Shown: positions 51,009 to 58,814, numbered from the stretch's first letter. The stretch: 64,000 nt of DNA from Sulfurimonas sp. (GCA_027019335.1 JALUWV010000115.1:1-64000); one strand, 5' to 3'. Notes: generated by a model from the sequence alone, not told the origin. Numbers and translations: made by a program.

Positions 51009-51108
51009 ATCCAAAGAGATTAATTATCTCAGCTCTTCTCAGGCAGCTGAAATAATTAATTGCATTTGGATAGTAGCCTGAGAACTGTTATCCCCAAAGG
51101 ATACAGTT
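51009..51108 (+). promoter_or_regulatory. Switch-like structured leader of the Rep-like gene
   Basis: Hairpin A: ATCCAAA (51009-51015)/TTTGGAT (51065-51071), then a 9-bp arm (51019-51027/51052-51060), then TCAGCT/AGCTGA (51029-51034/51045-51050), loop 51035-51044. Nine loop bases, TTCTCAGGC (51036-51044), are perfectly complementary to GCCTGAGAA (51076-51084). Hairpin B: 51083-51093 pairs with 51099-51108 (10 bp, one bulge), holding part of the Shine-Dalgarno AAAGGA and the first base of the TTG start. The long form of hairpin A and the loop helix cannot both form fully, so a regulatory switch is suggested. A single-strand origin is the alternative. Confidence 0.6.
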
Positions 51109-51968
51109 TGAAAGCTACTACTCAAAGAACTTCTTTAAACTTCAACAAAGAAAAATCAACACTTGTTAATCAAATTGATACACTACAAGAAAATCATAGT
51201 AATTATTTCTTTTTAACTTATGTTTTACATAGTAAGAACATAGCAGATAAGGACATTAAAGCTATACAAAATCAAATCATTGACAAAATGAAGCAACAAG
51301 ATAAAAACAGCAAAATTTTAGCTTTTACTGTTATTAATAAAGAAGAATTGGGAAACCATTTCAGCAATATACATTTTCATATTTTATATTTTACAAATAA
51401 AAATTTTAATAAAAATAAATTCTATATAAAAAGTAATAAAATAAAACAATATAAATTCAAAAATAAAAATGATTATGAAATAAAAAAAGCAAGTCTAGGA
51501 TTAACTTACACAATAGATAGACACCTAATATTGGGGGCTTACAACAATATTCAGTTTGAAAATTTCATCAATGTGAATGAATTAGAAGATGAAGTTAAGT
51601 TTAAATTTGATAAGAATTTATTTGAGATAAAAAAGTTTAAAGCAAGAAAAATCAGAGAATTAACAAGAAGAATAGAAGCATTGAAAATGAAGATTCAAGA
51701 GTTTTTAGATAATAAACATTACTTTAAGATTTCAAAATATGAAAAAGAGATTTACAGATTAGAGTCAGAACTTGAAGAACTTAAACCTAAGAAGAAAAAA
51801 GTTGTTATAAGTAAATCAAAGTTAAAAATTCAAAGTTTTGTGAGAAGTTTAACCCTCTTAGATAGTGCAAAAGTAGGACTTAAACAGCTATTTAAAAACA
51901 TTAAGGACATTTGGGTTGCAAACAGGAAAATGTCAAAATTTGGAGTGTTTGTTTATAGTGTGTTTTAA
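51108..51968 (+). CDS. HxH (HUH-like) replication-initiator-like protein
   Basis: 286 residues. YFFLTYVLHS and, about 60 residues later, FSNIHFHILYFTN resemble motifs 1 and 2 (the metal HxH) of rolling-circle Rep proteins and related phage/plasmid replication proteins. A tyrosine in GLTYTIDRH is a candidate nucleophile. The C-terminal third (about 175-240) is a basic coiled coil. AAAGGA at 51096-51101 is 6 bases before the TTG at 51108; the frame is open further back to a TTG at 51060 with no ribosome site. It may replicate the excised element. The assignment rests on short motifs, and a second Mob-like protein is possible. Confidence 0.55.
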   Translation: MKATTQRTSLNFNKEKSTLVNQIDTLQENHSNYFFLTYVLHSKNIADKDIKAIQNQIIDKMKQQDKNSKILAFTVINKEELGNHFSNIHFHILYFTNKNFNKNKFYIKSNKIKQYKFKNKNDYEIKKASLGLTYTIDRHLILGAYNNIQFENFINVNELEDEVKFKFDKNLFEIKKFKARKIRELTRRIEALKMKIQEFLDNKHYFKISKYEKEIYRLESELEELKPKKKKVVISKSKLKIQSFVRSLTLLDSAKVGLKQLFKNIKDIWVANRKMSKFGVFVYSVF

Positions 51969-52425
51969 AATTATTTTAGTTTTTTGTTGTATTTCATTTA
52001 ATGTAATTACAGTTTTATCATCTATAACTATGCCATTTTTTTCATATTTTCCTCATTTTATCAATTATTTTTAAATTATTTTTATTAAATTTTAATTTTT
52101 TCTTTAATCTTGAGATATAAAAAAGGATATAAGTACATAAATTGTATAAAGTATTTTCTCAAAAACACCTTTACCCTATATATATTATATATATAGAATT
52201 ATGGACTCATGAAAATTTAGGCTAATAAAAACAAAAAAAGTTTTAGAAAGAAGAAAAAAAAGAATGTGCCAAAGTAATTAAATTCTTATATTGTGTTGTT
52301 TGGTGGTGTGAAACCTTGATAGGCAAAAAAGAAAACAAAGAAAACAAATATGCAAAATATAAATGAAACCACCTTATGGGTGTTTGTCAAGTCTTTATCT
52401 ATTACTTAAAAATATGGCTTTATGC

Positions 52426-52463
52426 TATCTGTGTAAGTTCTTCTTGAAGAACGGTAACAGATA
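52426..52463. repeat. 38-bp imperfect palindrome
   Basis: Outer arms TATCTGT/ACAGATA and inner arms GTTCTTC/GAAGAAC around TT are perfect, separated by symmetrical 4-base mismatches (GTAA/GGTA). It is the most ordered structure of the right arm and could be an operator, a replication origin hairpin or an integrase accessory site. Confidence 0.55.
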
Positions 52464-52620
52464 TATAAAAAATAATTTTAATAATAGACCTTAGGACTTT
52501 ACTAACTAAGCTATAAGGATATAAAATTTTTATGAATATCAAGGTTGAACCAACAGAACAACTTCAAGACATTCTTTTTAAGTAAAAAACTTTTTTTATT
52601 TTATTGGTAATTAGTGGAAA

Positions 52621-52773
52621 ATGGCACATAATTTTGAGATTTTAGAAGAATGAGAGTAAAACATTAGAAGAGTTTAAAACTTAAAAAAAATTGAAGTTGT
52701 ACAAAGTGAGAGACAATCTCTTTTTAAGATAAATTTAGATAATATTTTTGAAGAAAAGATAACAATCACTTAA
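52621..52773 (+). pseudogene. Frameshifted remnant of a small protein
   Basis: Read with two frame changes, the region gives MAHNFEILEE, then NESKTLEEFKT, then KKIEVVQSERQSLFKINLDN and FEEKITIT to a TAA at 52773. The pieces are in order and protein-like, suggesting a decayed gene of about 50 codons. The family is not recognised; cargo or antitoxin relic is possible. Confidence 0.35.
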
Positions 52774-52813
52774 TTTAAGCTTAAAAAATCAATATTTTAT
52801 CTGTTTGTGGAAT

Positions 52814-52826
52814 TATACTATAATTA
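52814..52826 (+). repeat. attR candidate (13-bp direct repeat, right copy)
   Basis: TATACTATAATTA, identical to 48214-48226. It contains a consensus TATAAT (52819-52824) and its last base is the A of the DNA ligase ATG, so the repeat probably doubles as that gene's promoter. Confidence 0.5.
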
Positions 52827-53629
52827 TGAGTATGATACAAAAATTATTACTCATTTTATTTCCACTACTCCTCTTTGGCGCAAAACCGCATTTGCTTCTG
52901 TTAGGTGTTTATAAAGATCAAAATGTTACTAACTGGGTAATGAGTGAAAAACTGGATGGTGTACGAGCATATTGGGATGGAAAACATCTAGTAAGTCGTG
53001 GTGGGAAGATAATTCATGCACCTGCTTGGTTTACAAAAGGATATCCAAAATTTCCTATAGATGGAGAACTTTGGAGTAAACGCAAGGATTTTGAAAATAT
53101 TAGTTCAATCGTTCGTGATAAAAATCCATCTAAAAAATGGCATGAAATTAAACATTATATTTATGAAGTTCCTTTTGCAAAAGGAGGACTTTTACAAAGA
53201 CTGAAAAAAGTACGACCCTATGAAAATAGTGTTATAATAGTACTAAAACAAATAAAAGTAAAAGATAAAAAAGCTTTAGAAGTTTTTCTAAAAAGTGTAG
53301 AAAAAAAAGGAGGGGAGGGTGTTGTTGTCCGAGACCCTTATGCTCCTTACATTGCTAAGAGAACTAACAAAGCCCTTAAAGTCAAAAGCTTTTTAGATAC
53401 GGAGTGCAGAGTACTTGCTTATAAAGAAGGCAAAGGAAAGTACAAAGGGCTCATGGGTTCGCTAAAGTGTCAGCTTACAGATGGAACACTTTTTTTTATT
53501 GGTAGTGGATTTACTATAAAAGAGAGAAAAAATCCACCTCCTCTTGGAAGTGAGATTACTTTTAAGTATAAAGAGATGACGAAGTATCATAAACCAAGAT
53601 TTCCCATTTTTTTGAGAGTGAGAGAGTAG
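52826..53629 (+). CDS. Periplasmic ATP-type DNA ligase
   Basis: 267 residues. An N-terminal signal peptide (about 1-18, IQKLLLILFPLLLFG) is followed by a minimal ATP-dependent ligase: motif I EKLDGVRAYWDG with nucleotidyl lysine K42, motif III-like IDGELW, motif IV GGEGVVVRDP, and motif V ALKVKS, then a short OB domain (ECRVLAYKEGKGKYKG). Such exported ligases are known in Campylobacter, Neisseria, Haemophilus and Vibrio, and may act in DNA uptake or repair of periplasmic DNA. No ribosome site is seen; the ATG at 52826 or 52832 lies so close to TATAAT that a leaderless mRNA is possible. Confidence 0.87.
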   Translation: MSMIQKLLLILFPLLLFGAKPHLLLLGVYKDQNVTNWVMSEKLDGVRAYWDGKHLVSRGGKIIHAPAWFTKGYPKFPIDGELWSKRKDFENISSIVRDKNPSKKWHEIKHYIYEVPFAKGGLLQRLKKVRPYENSVIIVLKQIKVKDKKALEVFLKSVEKKGGEGVVVRDPYAPYIAKRTNKALKVKSFLDTECRVLAYKEGKGKYKGLMGSLKCQLTDGTLFFIGSGFTIKERKNPPPLGSEITFKYKEMTKYHKPRFPIFLRVRE

Positions 53630-53679
53630 TTCAGAGAATAGCGATATAATGAGAGATAAAAAAGTAAAAGGAAACAATT

Positions 53680-54228
53680 ATGGGTGTATTAAAACTAGAA
53701 GATATTCACTATACATATGATGACTATAAACTATGGGAAGGAGATTGGGAACTTTATGATGGTATCGCAGTGGCGATGTCTCCTGCTCCTATGCGAAAAC
53801 ATCAGAGTTTAGCGAGTGAGATAATTTACAATATACGAGAAGAACTTAGTAAATGTTTGGAGTGTGAAGTTCTTGGCGAAGTTGATTATAAAGTGAGTGA
53901 TGATACTATTTTACGACCTGATGTAGTGCTTACTTGCGGTGAAACAAATGAAAGCTATTTGACAAAAGCACCAGAGATTATAGTAGAAATCATTTCTAAA
54001 TCGACTGCAAAAAGAGATGAAGTTTATAAGTTTGATATCTATGAAAAAGAAAAAGTGAAGTACTACATCATTATCTATCCTGATGATTTGAGAGCAAAAC
54101 TTTATAAACTCGATGATAAAAAGTATGATAAACAGGGTGATTTCAGTAAAGAGAGTTATACATTTGAAGAGAGCAGTTGTGGAATCAGTCTTGATTTTGA
54201 GAAAGTATTTAAAAGGTTTCGGGGTTAG
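53680..54228 (+). CDS. Uma2-family (DUF820) restriction-endonuclease-fold protein
   Basis: 182 residues. YELYDGIAVAMSPAPMRKHQ at the N terminus and LRPDVVLTCGETNES followed by APEIIVEIISKST match the Uma2 family, a PD-(D/E)xK nuclease fold abundant in cyanobacteria: D in RPDVVL and E-x-I in VEIIS are the metal-site residues. The function of the family is not settled; many copies may be regulatory or mobile-associated. Core-like codon use. It is 50 bases after the ligase and 4 bases before elyC. Confidence 0.82.
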   Translation: MGVLKLEDIHYTYDDYKLWEGDWELYDGIAVAMSPAPMRKHQSLASEIIYNIREELSKCLECEVLGEVDYKVSDDTILRPDVVLTCGETNESYLTKAPEIIVEIISKSTAKRDEVYKFDIYEKEKVKYYIIIYPDDLRAKLYKLDDKKYDKQGDFSKESYTFEESSCGISLDFEKVFKRFRG

Positions 54229-54232
54229 TTAG

Positions 54233-54976
54233 ATGCATTTAGGACTTTTTATTAAACATTTTTTTAGTTTTTTTGTAGAACCTTTAGGGTTTGTGATGAC
54301 ACTATTTGCCGTAGGTATCTTTTTTTTATTGAAAGAAAAAGTAAAAATGGCAAAGATATTTCTTTCTGTAGGTTTATTCTTTTTATTCCTTTTTTCTTAC
54401 CCATCATTTGCAGATTTTTTAGTGAAAGGACTCGAAAATAGTTATCAAAAGTATAGTGCTTCACAAAAAATCAAGTATATTCATGTACTCGGGAGCGGAC
54501 ATAACACAGACCCTTTGCAGCCCCTCTCCTCACATTTAGATGCAGCAGCGACAAAACGGGTTTTAGAAGGAGTACTACTTTATAAAAAAATTCCCCATTC
54601 TAAACTTATTTTTACAGGATATGCAGGAAAAACAGATGTTTCAACAGCACAAATGAATGCAAATCTTGCCTTGGCACTTGGGGTAAAAAAGGAAGATATT
54701 ATTATAAATGGACGCCCTGAAGATACAAGAGATGAAGCTGCTTTTTGTAAAACTATTGTGGGTGATAAACCATTTATCTTAGTGACATCGGCAACACATA
54801 TGCACCGTGCGATGAAACTGTTTCAAATGCAAGGACTTCACCCACTTCCTGCACCGACAAATTTTTATAGGGACAATCAAGACTCACTGTTTCAGTCACC
54901 TGTTCCTGAAGCTTTATTGAAGTCCAAAATCGCTATGCATGAATACATAGGGATTCTTTGGAGTAAAATCAGATGA
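54233..54976 (+). CDS. elyC: ElyC/YdcF-family envelope protein (DUF218)
   Basis: 247 residues. Two N-terminal transmembrane helices (about 8-32 and 38-58), then a DUF218 domain: YIHVLGSGHNTD, LIFTGYAGKTDVSTAQ, GRPEDTRDEAAFCK and LVTSATHMHRAMKLFQ are the family's conserved blocks. In E. coli ElyC affects peptidoglycan and undecaprenyl-phosphate carrier metabolism in the envelope. It follows the Uma2 gene by 4 bases and converges with the ferritin-like gene. Confidence 0.82.
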   Translation: MHLGLFIKHFFSFFVEPLGFVMTLFAVGIFFLLKEKVKMAKIFLSVGLFFLFLFSYPSFADFLVKGLENSYQKYSASQKIKYIHVLGSGHNTDPLQPLSSHLDAAATKRVLEGVLLYKKIPHSKLIFTGYAGKTDVSTAQMNANLALALGVKKEDIIINGRPEDTRDEAAFCKTIVGDKPFILVTSATHMHRAMKLFQMQGLHPLPAPTNFYRDNQDSLFQSPVPEALLKSKIAMHEYIGILWSKIR

Positions 54977-54981
54977 TAATT

Positions 54982-55791
54982 TTATAAAAGTTTTTTCATA
55001 AGTTCTATATGATAACTCTCTTGATAATTTACAAAATCAAAAAATCGAGAAAGTTCTTCATCTTTTATTGCATCACTGAGTTCTTTGCACATGACTTTTG
55101 CTGCTTCTTCTTCAGCGATACCGTCAATGACAAATTGTTTTAAATCTTTCACAACATAAGTCATTTCATGGAGTTGTCGTGGAAGGGCTAAAATCCCAAG
55201 ATTTGCCATCATATTTCCAAAAGATTTGAGATGAAAATGGGATTCATCTATGAGGTCTTGAAAAACATTGAAGTGGAGGGCATTGTTAGTCCGTGCTTGC
55301 ATATAAGCATAAATGAGAATGAGTTCATACTCTTTATAAGACTCTTCAAACAAAAAGAGTGTTAAAGCATCTATTTGTTCTTGTTCAAGATTTTTGTCGA
55401 GCCATTTTCTTTGCATATTAAAAGCCGTTATTACTTCGTTATTGGCTTCATTGTTTAAAATCTGTGAAAGATATTCTAAGAGGTAAGTATCATCAGTTTT
55501 TATACGTTCTCCTAAAATGGTGTGAGGATAATGAGTTTGAATATCCTGCACTTGCGTTTTGAGATTGTTGATGATGTCAAAGAGATTTTTTTGTTTATAA
55601 AGAGATATTTCTCTATCGTAATTGTAATTACTTCCAGAAGATAAGATGTCACTTCCAAGCCATTTCATATGGCGAAAAGCGATTTGTGAAAAATCGTACA
55701 AACGAGATTTTATCTCTTCATTGTTTATTGCAAAAGATGCAAAAGTAATACTGAGCCAAAGTTCATGTTTTTTTTGATATGTTTTATCCAT
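54982..55791 (-). CDS. Ferritin-like helical protein, putative di-iron
   Basis: 269 residues, all helical. ALTLFLFEESYKEYELILIYAY, DLIDESHFHLKSFGNMM, GIAEEEAAKVMCKEL and FVNYQESYHIELMKK give E and E-x2-H type ligands spaced over four helices, as in ferritin-like or rubrerythrin-like proteins. No specific family is recognised. GGAGA lies 6 bases before the ATG at 55791; an in-frame GTG at 55824 would overlap the NifU-like gene. The two genes are adjacent and probably co-translated, suggesting an iron-handling pair. Confidence 0.6.
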   Translation of the reverse strand: MDKTYQKKHELWLSITFASFAINNEEIKSRLYDFSQIAFRHMKWLGSDILSSGSNYNYDREISLYKQKNLFDIINNLKTQVQDIQTHYPHTILGERIKTDDTYLLEYLSQILNNEANNEVITAFNMQRKWLDKNLEQEQIDALTLFLFEESYKEYELILIYAYMQARTNNALHFNVFQDLIDESHFHLKSFGNMMANLGILALPRQLHEMTYVVKDLKQFVIDGIAEEEAAKVMCKELSDAIKDEELSRFFDFVNYQESYHIELMKKLL

Positions 55792-55792
55792 T

Positions 55793-56257
55793 TTATTCTC
55801 CATTTTCCATATTTGTTGCTTCACAGCTCTCTTTCATTTTAAAAAGATGGAGTTCTTCATCTTCACCCTTTTTCACATTTTCGTAGTTTGTATGCGAAGC
55901 AATAAATGCACTAAAAACGATGTCTGCACATATTTGCTGTTGCTGTGAGAGTGTGCCTAGTTTTTCGTGCATTTTTTTGATGGCTCCATCTGCATAGTCG
56001 AGATTGTTCCCGATAATCATTTCACTAAACATAGAACCAATCACAACTGTATCTTGACAACCATTTGTTGCAAATTTTGCATTTTTTATTGTATCTGCCT
56101 CAAAGAGAGTATAAAAAATAACATACTCCTTTGTACTTTCATCAAGGGCAACACCGACGCCATTTGCATCATCAAGCTTCCCATAGTTTTTAGGGTCCAT
56201 TAAGTGTTCCAGTGTTTGGGCATTGAGACCTTCTGGCATTTTTACATTTTCAAACAT
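55793..56257 (-). CDS. NifU/IscU-like iron-sulfur scaffold relative
   Basis: 154 residues. DPKNYGKLDDANGVGVA and KFATNGCQDTVVIGSMFSEMI match the NifU N-terminal/IscU fold. Of the three cluster cysteines of IscU, C67 (GCQD) and a C110 candidate (QQICADIVFSAF) are present, but the first, normally in a CGD turn, is missing (VALDES). It may therefore be an iron donor or regulator rather than a standard scaffold. No iscS or nifS is adjacent; its partner gene is the ferritin-like protein. Confidence 0.75.
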   Translation of the reverse strand: MFENVKMPEGLNAQTLEHLMDPKNYGKLDDANGVGVALDESTKEYVIFYTLFEADTIKNAKFATNGCQDTVVIGSMFSEMIIGNNLDYADGAIKKMHEKLGTLSQQQQICADIVFSAFIASHTNYENVKKGEDEELHLFKMKESCEATNMENGE

Positions 56258-56266
56258 TTTTACTCC

Positions 56267-56977
56267 TCAGTATTTAATTTTAGCAAGGTAGAGTCCATTC
56301 GCGGGTGCGGGCTTTACCTTGTGATTTTTTGTAAGATGTAGCTTATCATCTATCTCTTTGGCTGAAAGTGAGAGTAAACTTCCCACCATCATTCGGATTT
56401 GACTCCGTAAAAAACCATTCGCTTCAAAGTATAAGATGATATAGCCTTTGTGTCTGTAAGCAAAAGTTTTATAGATGATTCTTACACTGCTCTGCGTCTC
56501 ACTTCCTGTTTTCATAAAGTTTTTAAAGTCATGTTGACCTTCAAAAATTTTGATATTTTTTTGAATATTTGGAAAGTTGACATCAGATAAAAAAGTAACA
56601 TAATTCTCTGCAAATGGATATGAAGAAGCTTCTTTGATGATGTATCGATAGCTACGTTTTTTTGCACTATATCGAGCATGAAAAGTTGTCTCAACTTCTC
56701 TAATTCTTGTTATTCGTATGCTTTTAGGAAGCATAGTATTGCAAGCTTTTTTAAGTTTTTTTAAGTCTTGCCAAAAATGAGGTATATCTACATGAAAAAC
56801 CTGTCCTGTTGCATGCACACCCTTATCTGTTCGTCCACTTGCAACGGCTTTTGCATCAATGTTAAGGGCAGATAATACTTTGTTTATAGCACCAAAGATA
56901 GTATTTTGTGTCTCTTTTTGGATTTGTGAACCAAAATAGTTTGTTCCATCATAGGTGGTGGTCATGGCAACTCGCAT
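56267..56977 (-). CDS. truA: tRNA pseudouridine synthase A
   Basis: 236 residues. Makes pseudouridine at positions 38-40 of tRNA anticodon arms. ASGRTDKGVHATGQVFHVD holds the catalytic aspartate; TFHARYSAKKRSYRYII and FLRSQIRMMVGSLL are further TruA blocks. Its start overlaps the stop of the permease gene upstream (TAATG). The truA-lptF-prepilin peptidase-uppS-coaBC order is also known in Campylobacter. Confidence 0.95.
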   Translation of the reverse strand: MRVAMTTTYDGTNYFGSQIQKETQNTIFGAINKVLSALNIDAKAVASGRTDKGVHATGQVFHVDIPHFWQDLKKLKKACNTMLPKSIRITRIREVETTFHARYSAKKRSYRYIIKEASSYPFAENYVTFLSDVNFPNIQKNIKIFEGQHDFKNFMKTGSETQSSVRIIYKTFAYRHKGYIILYFEANGFLRSQIRMMVGSLLSLSAKEIDDKLHLTKNHKVKPAPANGLYLAKIKY

Positions 56978-57996
56978 TAAAATCTTTTCACAATAGTACT
57001 TCTATATAAAAGATATGTCCCCAGAAGCCATGAAAACATGATAATGGGAATAGTATAGTATATAAGTACTTTTTGTGTTCCAAGTGTGAGTCCATAGAAG
57101 AGCGTGACACTTAAAAACATATAGAGGTAAATACGAGATTTTTGATGGCGTGTATGGACGATTCCTATGCTAGCAATCAAAAACAGACTGATAAGAGGAA
57201 AAAGACTTAAAAGAGTATTGGTTATGAGCATATGGCGTTTGACATCGGCTCGCTCTTTTGATGTCCAGTAATCATAGGCTTTTCTATACTTTGTTAAGTT
57301 GGTTTTCATAGTATCGTTGATGAACATTGTTTTAAAATTTATCTGTTTAAACTTCTCTTTTGAGTAACTATATCCTTCCCCATCTGTAAGTTTAAGCCGT
57401 AATATCCCCGAATCATTCAAGACTTGTGCTTGTTTGGCAGCAATGAGGATTTCTTCTTTTTGTTTTTTGTTAAAAAGAAAAACTTTTGAGTATGTGCCAT
57501 CCCCATTATCTTTTCCAAGGTAGAGGAGCCACTCCCCAAAACTATGTCCAAATTCAGAAGCAGAGAGGTTAAACTTTGCTTCACTTTTTTTGTAGGAGAT
57601 AAAGTTTGCAGAGAGGATTTTTGAGTGTGGAAAAACAATAAAAAAATCAAACATTAAAATGAGTGAGAGTAAAAATGCAGGTTTAAAGAATGTTTTGACG
57701 ATAAAATTTGGTTTAATACCGAGTGAAAAAAGGACAACAATCTCATTTTCATTGGAGAGTCTAAAAATGGCGAGTGTAGCAGCAATAAAAAAGGTAACAG
57801 GTAAAGTGTAAAAGAATATCTCAGGTAAAACAAAAAAATAAAGCTTTAACATTTCCCAAATAGTAAGTTGAATAACCGCTGTGTAAGTTGCAAGCTTAAT
57901 CAAAAAGATGACAGAGGCTATGGCAAAAAGTGGCATGAAAATAGATGTGAAAAGTGATGAAAGATTTGCAATGAGATATTTTTGGAGTCTATGCAT
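56977..57996 (-). CDS. LptF/LptG-family lipopolysaccharide export permease
   Basis: 339 residues with six transmembrane helices, three at the N terminus and three at the C terminus, around a periplasmic beta-jellyroll region (about 115-250) containing FGEWLLYLGKDNGDGTYSKVFLF. This is the YjgP/YjgQ layout of the permeases that lift LPS from the inner membrane with LptB. The early LSNENEIVVLFSLGIKP loop is the coupling helix for the ATPase. Whether it is LptF or LptG cannot be told; the partner is not in the window. Confidence 0.88.
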   Translation of the reverse strand: MHRLQKYLIANLSSLFTSIFMPLFAIASVIFLIKLATYTAVIQLTIWEMLKLYFFVLPEIFFYTLPVTFFIAATLAIFRLSNENEIVVLFSLGIKPNFIVKTFFKPAFLLSLILMFDFFIVFPHSKILSANFISYKKSEAKFNLSASEFGHSFGEWLLYLGKDNGDGTYSKVFLFNKKQKEEILIAAKQAQVLNDSGILRLKLTDGEGYSYSKEKFKQINFKTMFINDTMKTNLTKYRKAYDYWTSKERADVKRHMLITNTLLSLFPLISLFLIASIGIVHTRHQKSRIYLYMFLSVTLFYGLTLGTQKVLIYYTIPIIMFSWLLGTYLLYRSTIVKRF

Positions 57997-57998
57997 GA

Positions 57999-58814
57999 TT
58001 AATAATTTGCCTCAATATAGTGTAAAATAGGAGTATCTAAAGTAAATACAATGAAAGTTGCTAAACTCAAAAATGGGACAAAAGGAACTCGTTTTTCTTC
58101 TTGTGTGCCATTTTGTACTAAAAGCATAATAGGAAGTGCTAAAAGCGCAGAGAAAAAGATAGCCACAAGTGTGAGTTTAAACCCAAGTAATGCCCCCATC
58201 GTTGCTACTACCATAATATCTCCTTCACCCATAGCTTCTATAAAGGGTGTTCTATCGAAGTGTTGGTTCCAAGATGTTTTTGTTTTGAGTCCTGCTCTAT
58301 ATACCGATGATGTAAGGGTGTAGGAGAGGGCAAAACGCAGTAGTGTAAACCCACCAGCAAAAAGAAGTGCATTTTGTAAGTTACTGAGTAATCCTGTCAC
58401 ACTCCAAGCACCTAAAATAGCAAAAAGAATAGCTAAAAGATTGAGTGAGTCTGGTACCATTTTGTACTTTAAATCTATCATAGAAAGGGCTAATAGCATT
58501 AAAAAACTCAATGCTATTAAAAAGATTGGTAGGGAAGGTGGGTATTTGAGTGCTAAAACTAAAAACACTAAACCTGATAAAAATTCGATAAAAGGGTACT
58601 GCATAGAGATTTTTGCATCACAAAAGGCACATTTTCCTCGTAAAAAAAGCCATGAAAAGAGGGGAATGTTATGCCATGGCTTGAGTGGCATTTGGCAGTT
58701 AGGGCAATGAGAACTTCCATAAACAATGCTCTCTTCTTTTGGTAAACGCAAGATGACAACATTTAAAAATGAGCCAAAAACAGTACCAAATATAAAAGCA
58801 AAGAGAAGTTCCAC
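57999..58814 (-). CDS. pilD: Type IV prepilin peptidase/N-methyltransferase
   Basis: 271 residues, about seven to eight transmembrane helices. The N-terminal methyltransferase loop has two CxxC pairs (HCPNCQMPL and KCAFCDA). Catalytic aspartates lie in LSMIDLKYKMVPD and the GEGDIMV (GxGD) motif. It processes and methylates type IV pilin or pseudopilin leaders in the inner membrane. The start is a GTG overlapping the uppS stop. No pilin genes are nearby. Confidence 0.92.
   Translation of the reverse strand: MELLFAFIFGTVFGSFLNVVILRLPKEESIVYGSSHCPNCQMPLKPWHNIPLFSWLFLRGKCAFCDAKISMQYPFIEFLSGLVFLVLALKYPPSLPIFLIALSFLMLLALSMIDLKYKMVPDSLNLLAILFAILGAWSVTGLLSNLQNALLFAGGFTLLRFALSYTLTSSVYRAGLKTKTSWNQHFDRTPFIEAMGEGDIMVVATMGALLGFKLTLVAIFFSALLALPIMLLVQNGTQEEKRVPFVPFLSLATFIVFTLDTPILHYIEANY

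Larger units (their letters stand above)
51969..52825 (+). other. AT-rich 857-bp right arm of the element, no intact gene
   Basis: Contains CTATATATA-TTA-TATATATAG (52176-52196), a 38-bp imperfect palindrome at 52426-52463, short open frames at 52350, 52363 and 52532 (19, 43 and 17 codons), and a frame-disrupted gene remnant at 52621. The short frames look like relics; the frame at 52350 (ETTLWVFVKSLSIT) could be the start of a lost excisionase-like HTH protein, which is a guess. This arm probably holds origin or recombination sites. Confidence 0.45.
48214..52826 (+). mobile_element. Putative 4.6-kb integrative mobilizable element
   Basis: An AT-rich block between two core genes carries a tyrosine integrase next to its left end, a MobV-type relaxase and an HxH Rep-like protein, all on the plus strand. 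The 13-bp sequence TATACTATAATTA occurs at both ends in direct orientation (48214-48226 and 52814-52826), as expected for an integration core duplicated by site-specific recombination. No conjugation (type IV secretion) genes are present, so it would need a helper. No obvious cargo gene remains. The boundaries rest on the repeat and are inferred. Confidence 0.7.

Noticed and set aside
48187..52825. Insertion sequence or retron as explanation for the AT-rich block
   Set aside because: No DDE transposase, terminal inverted repeats or reverse transcriptase. Tyrosine integrase plus relaxase fits an integrative mobilizable element better.
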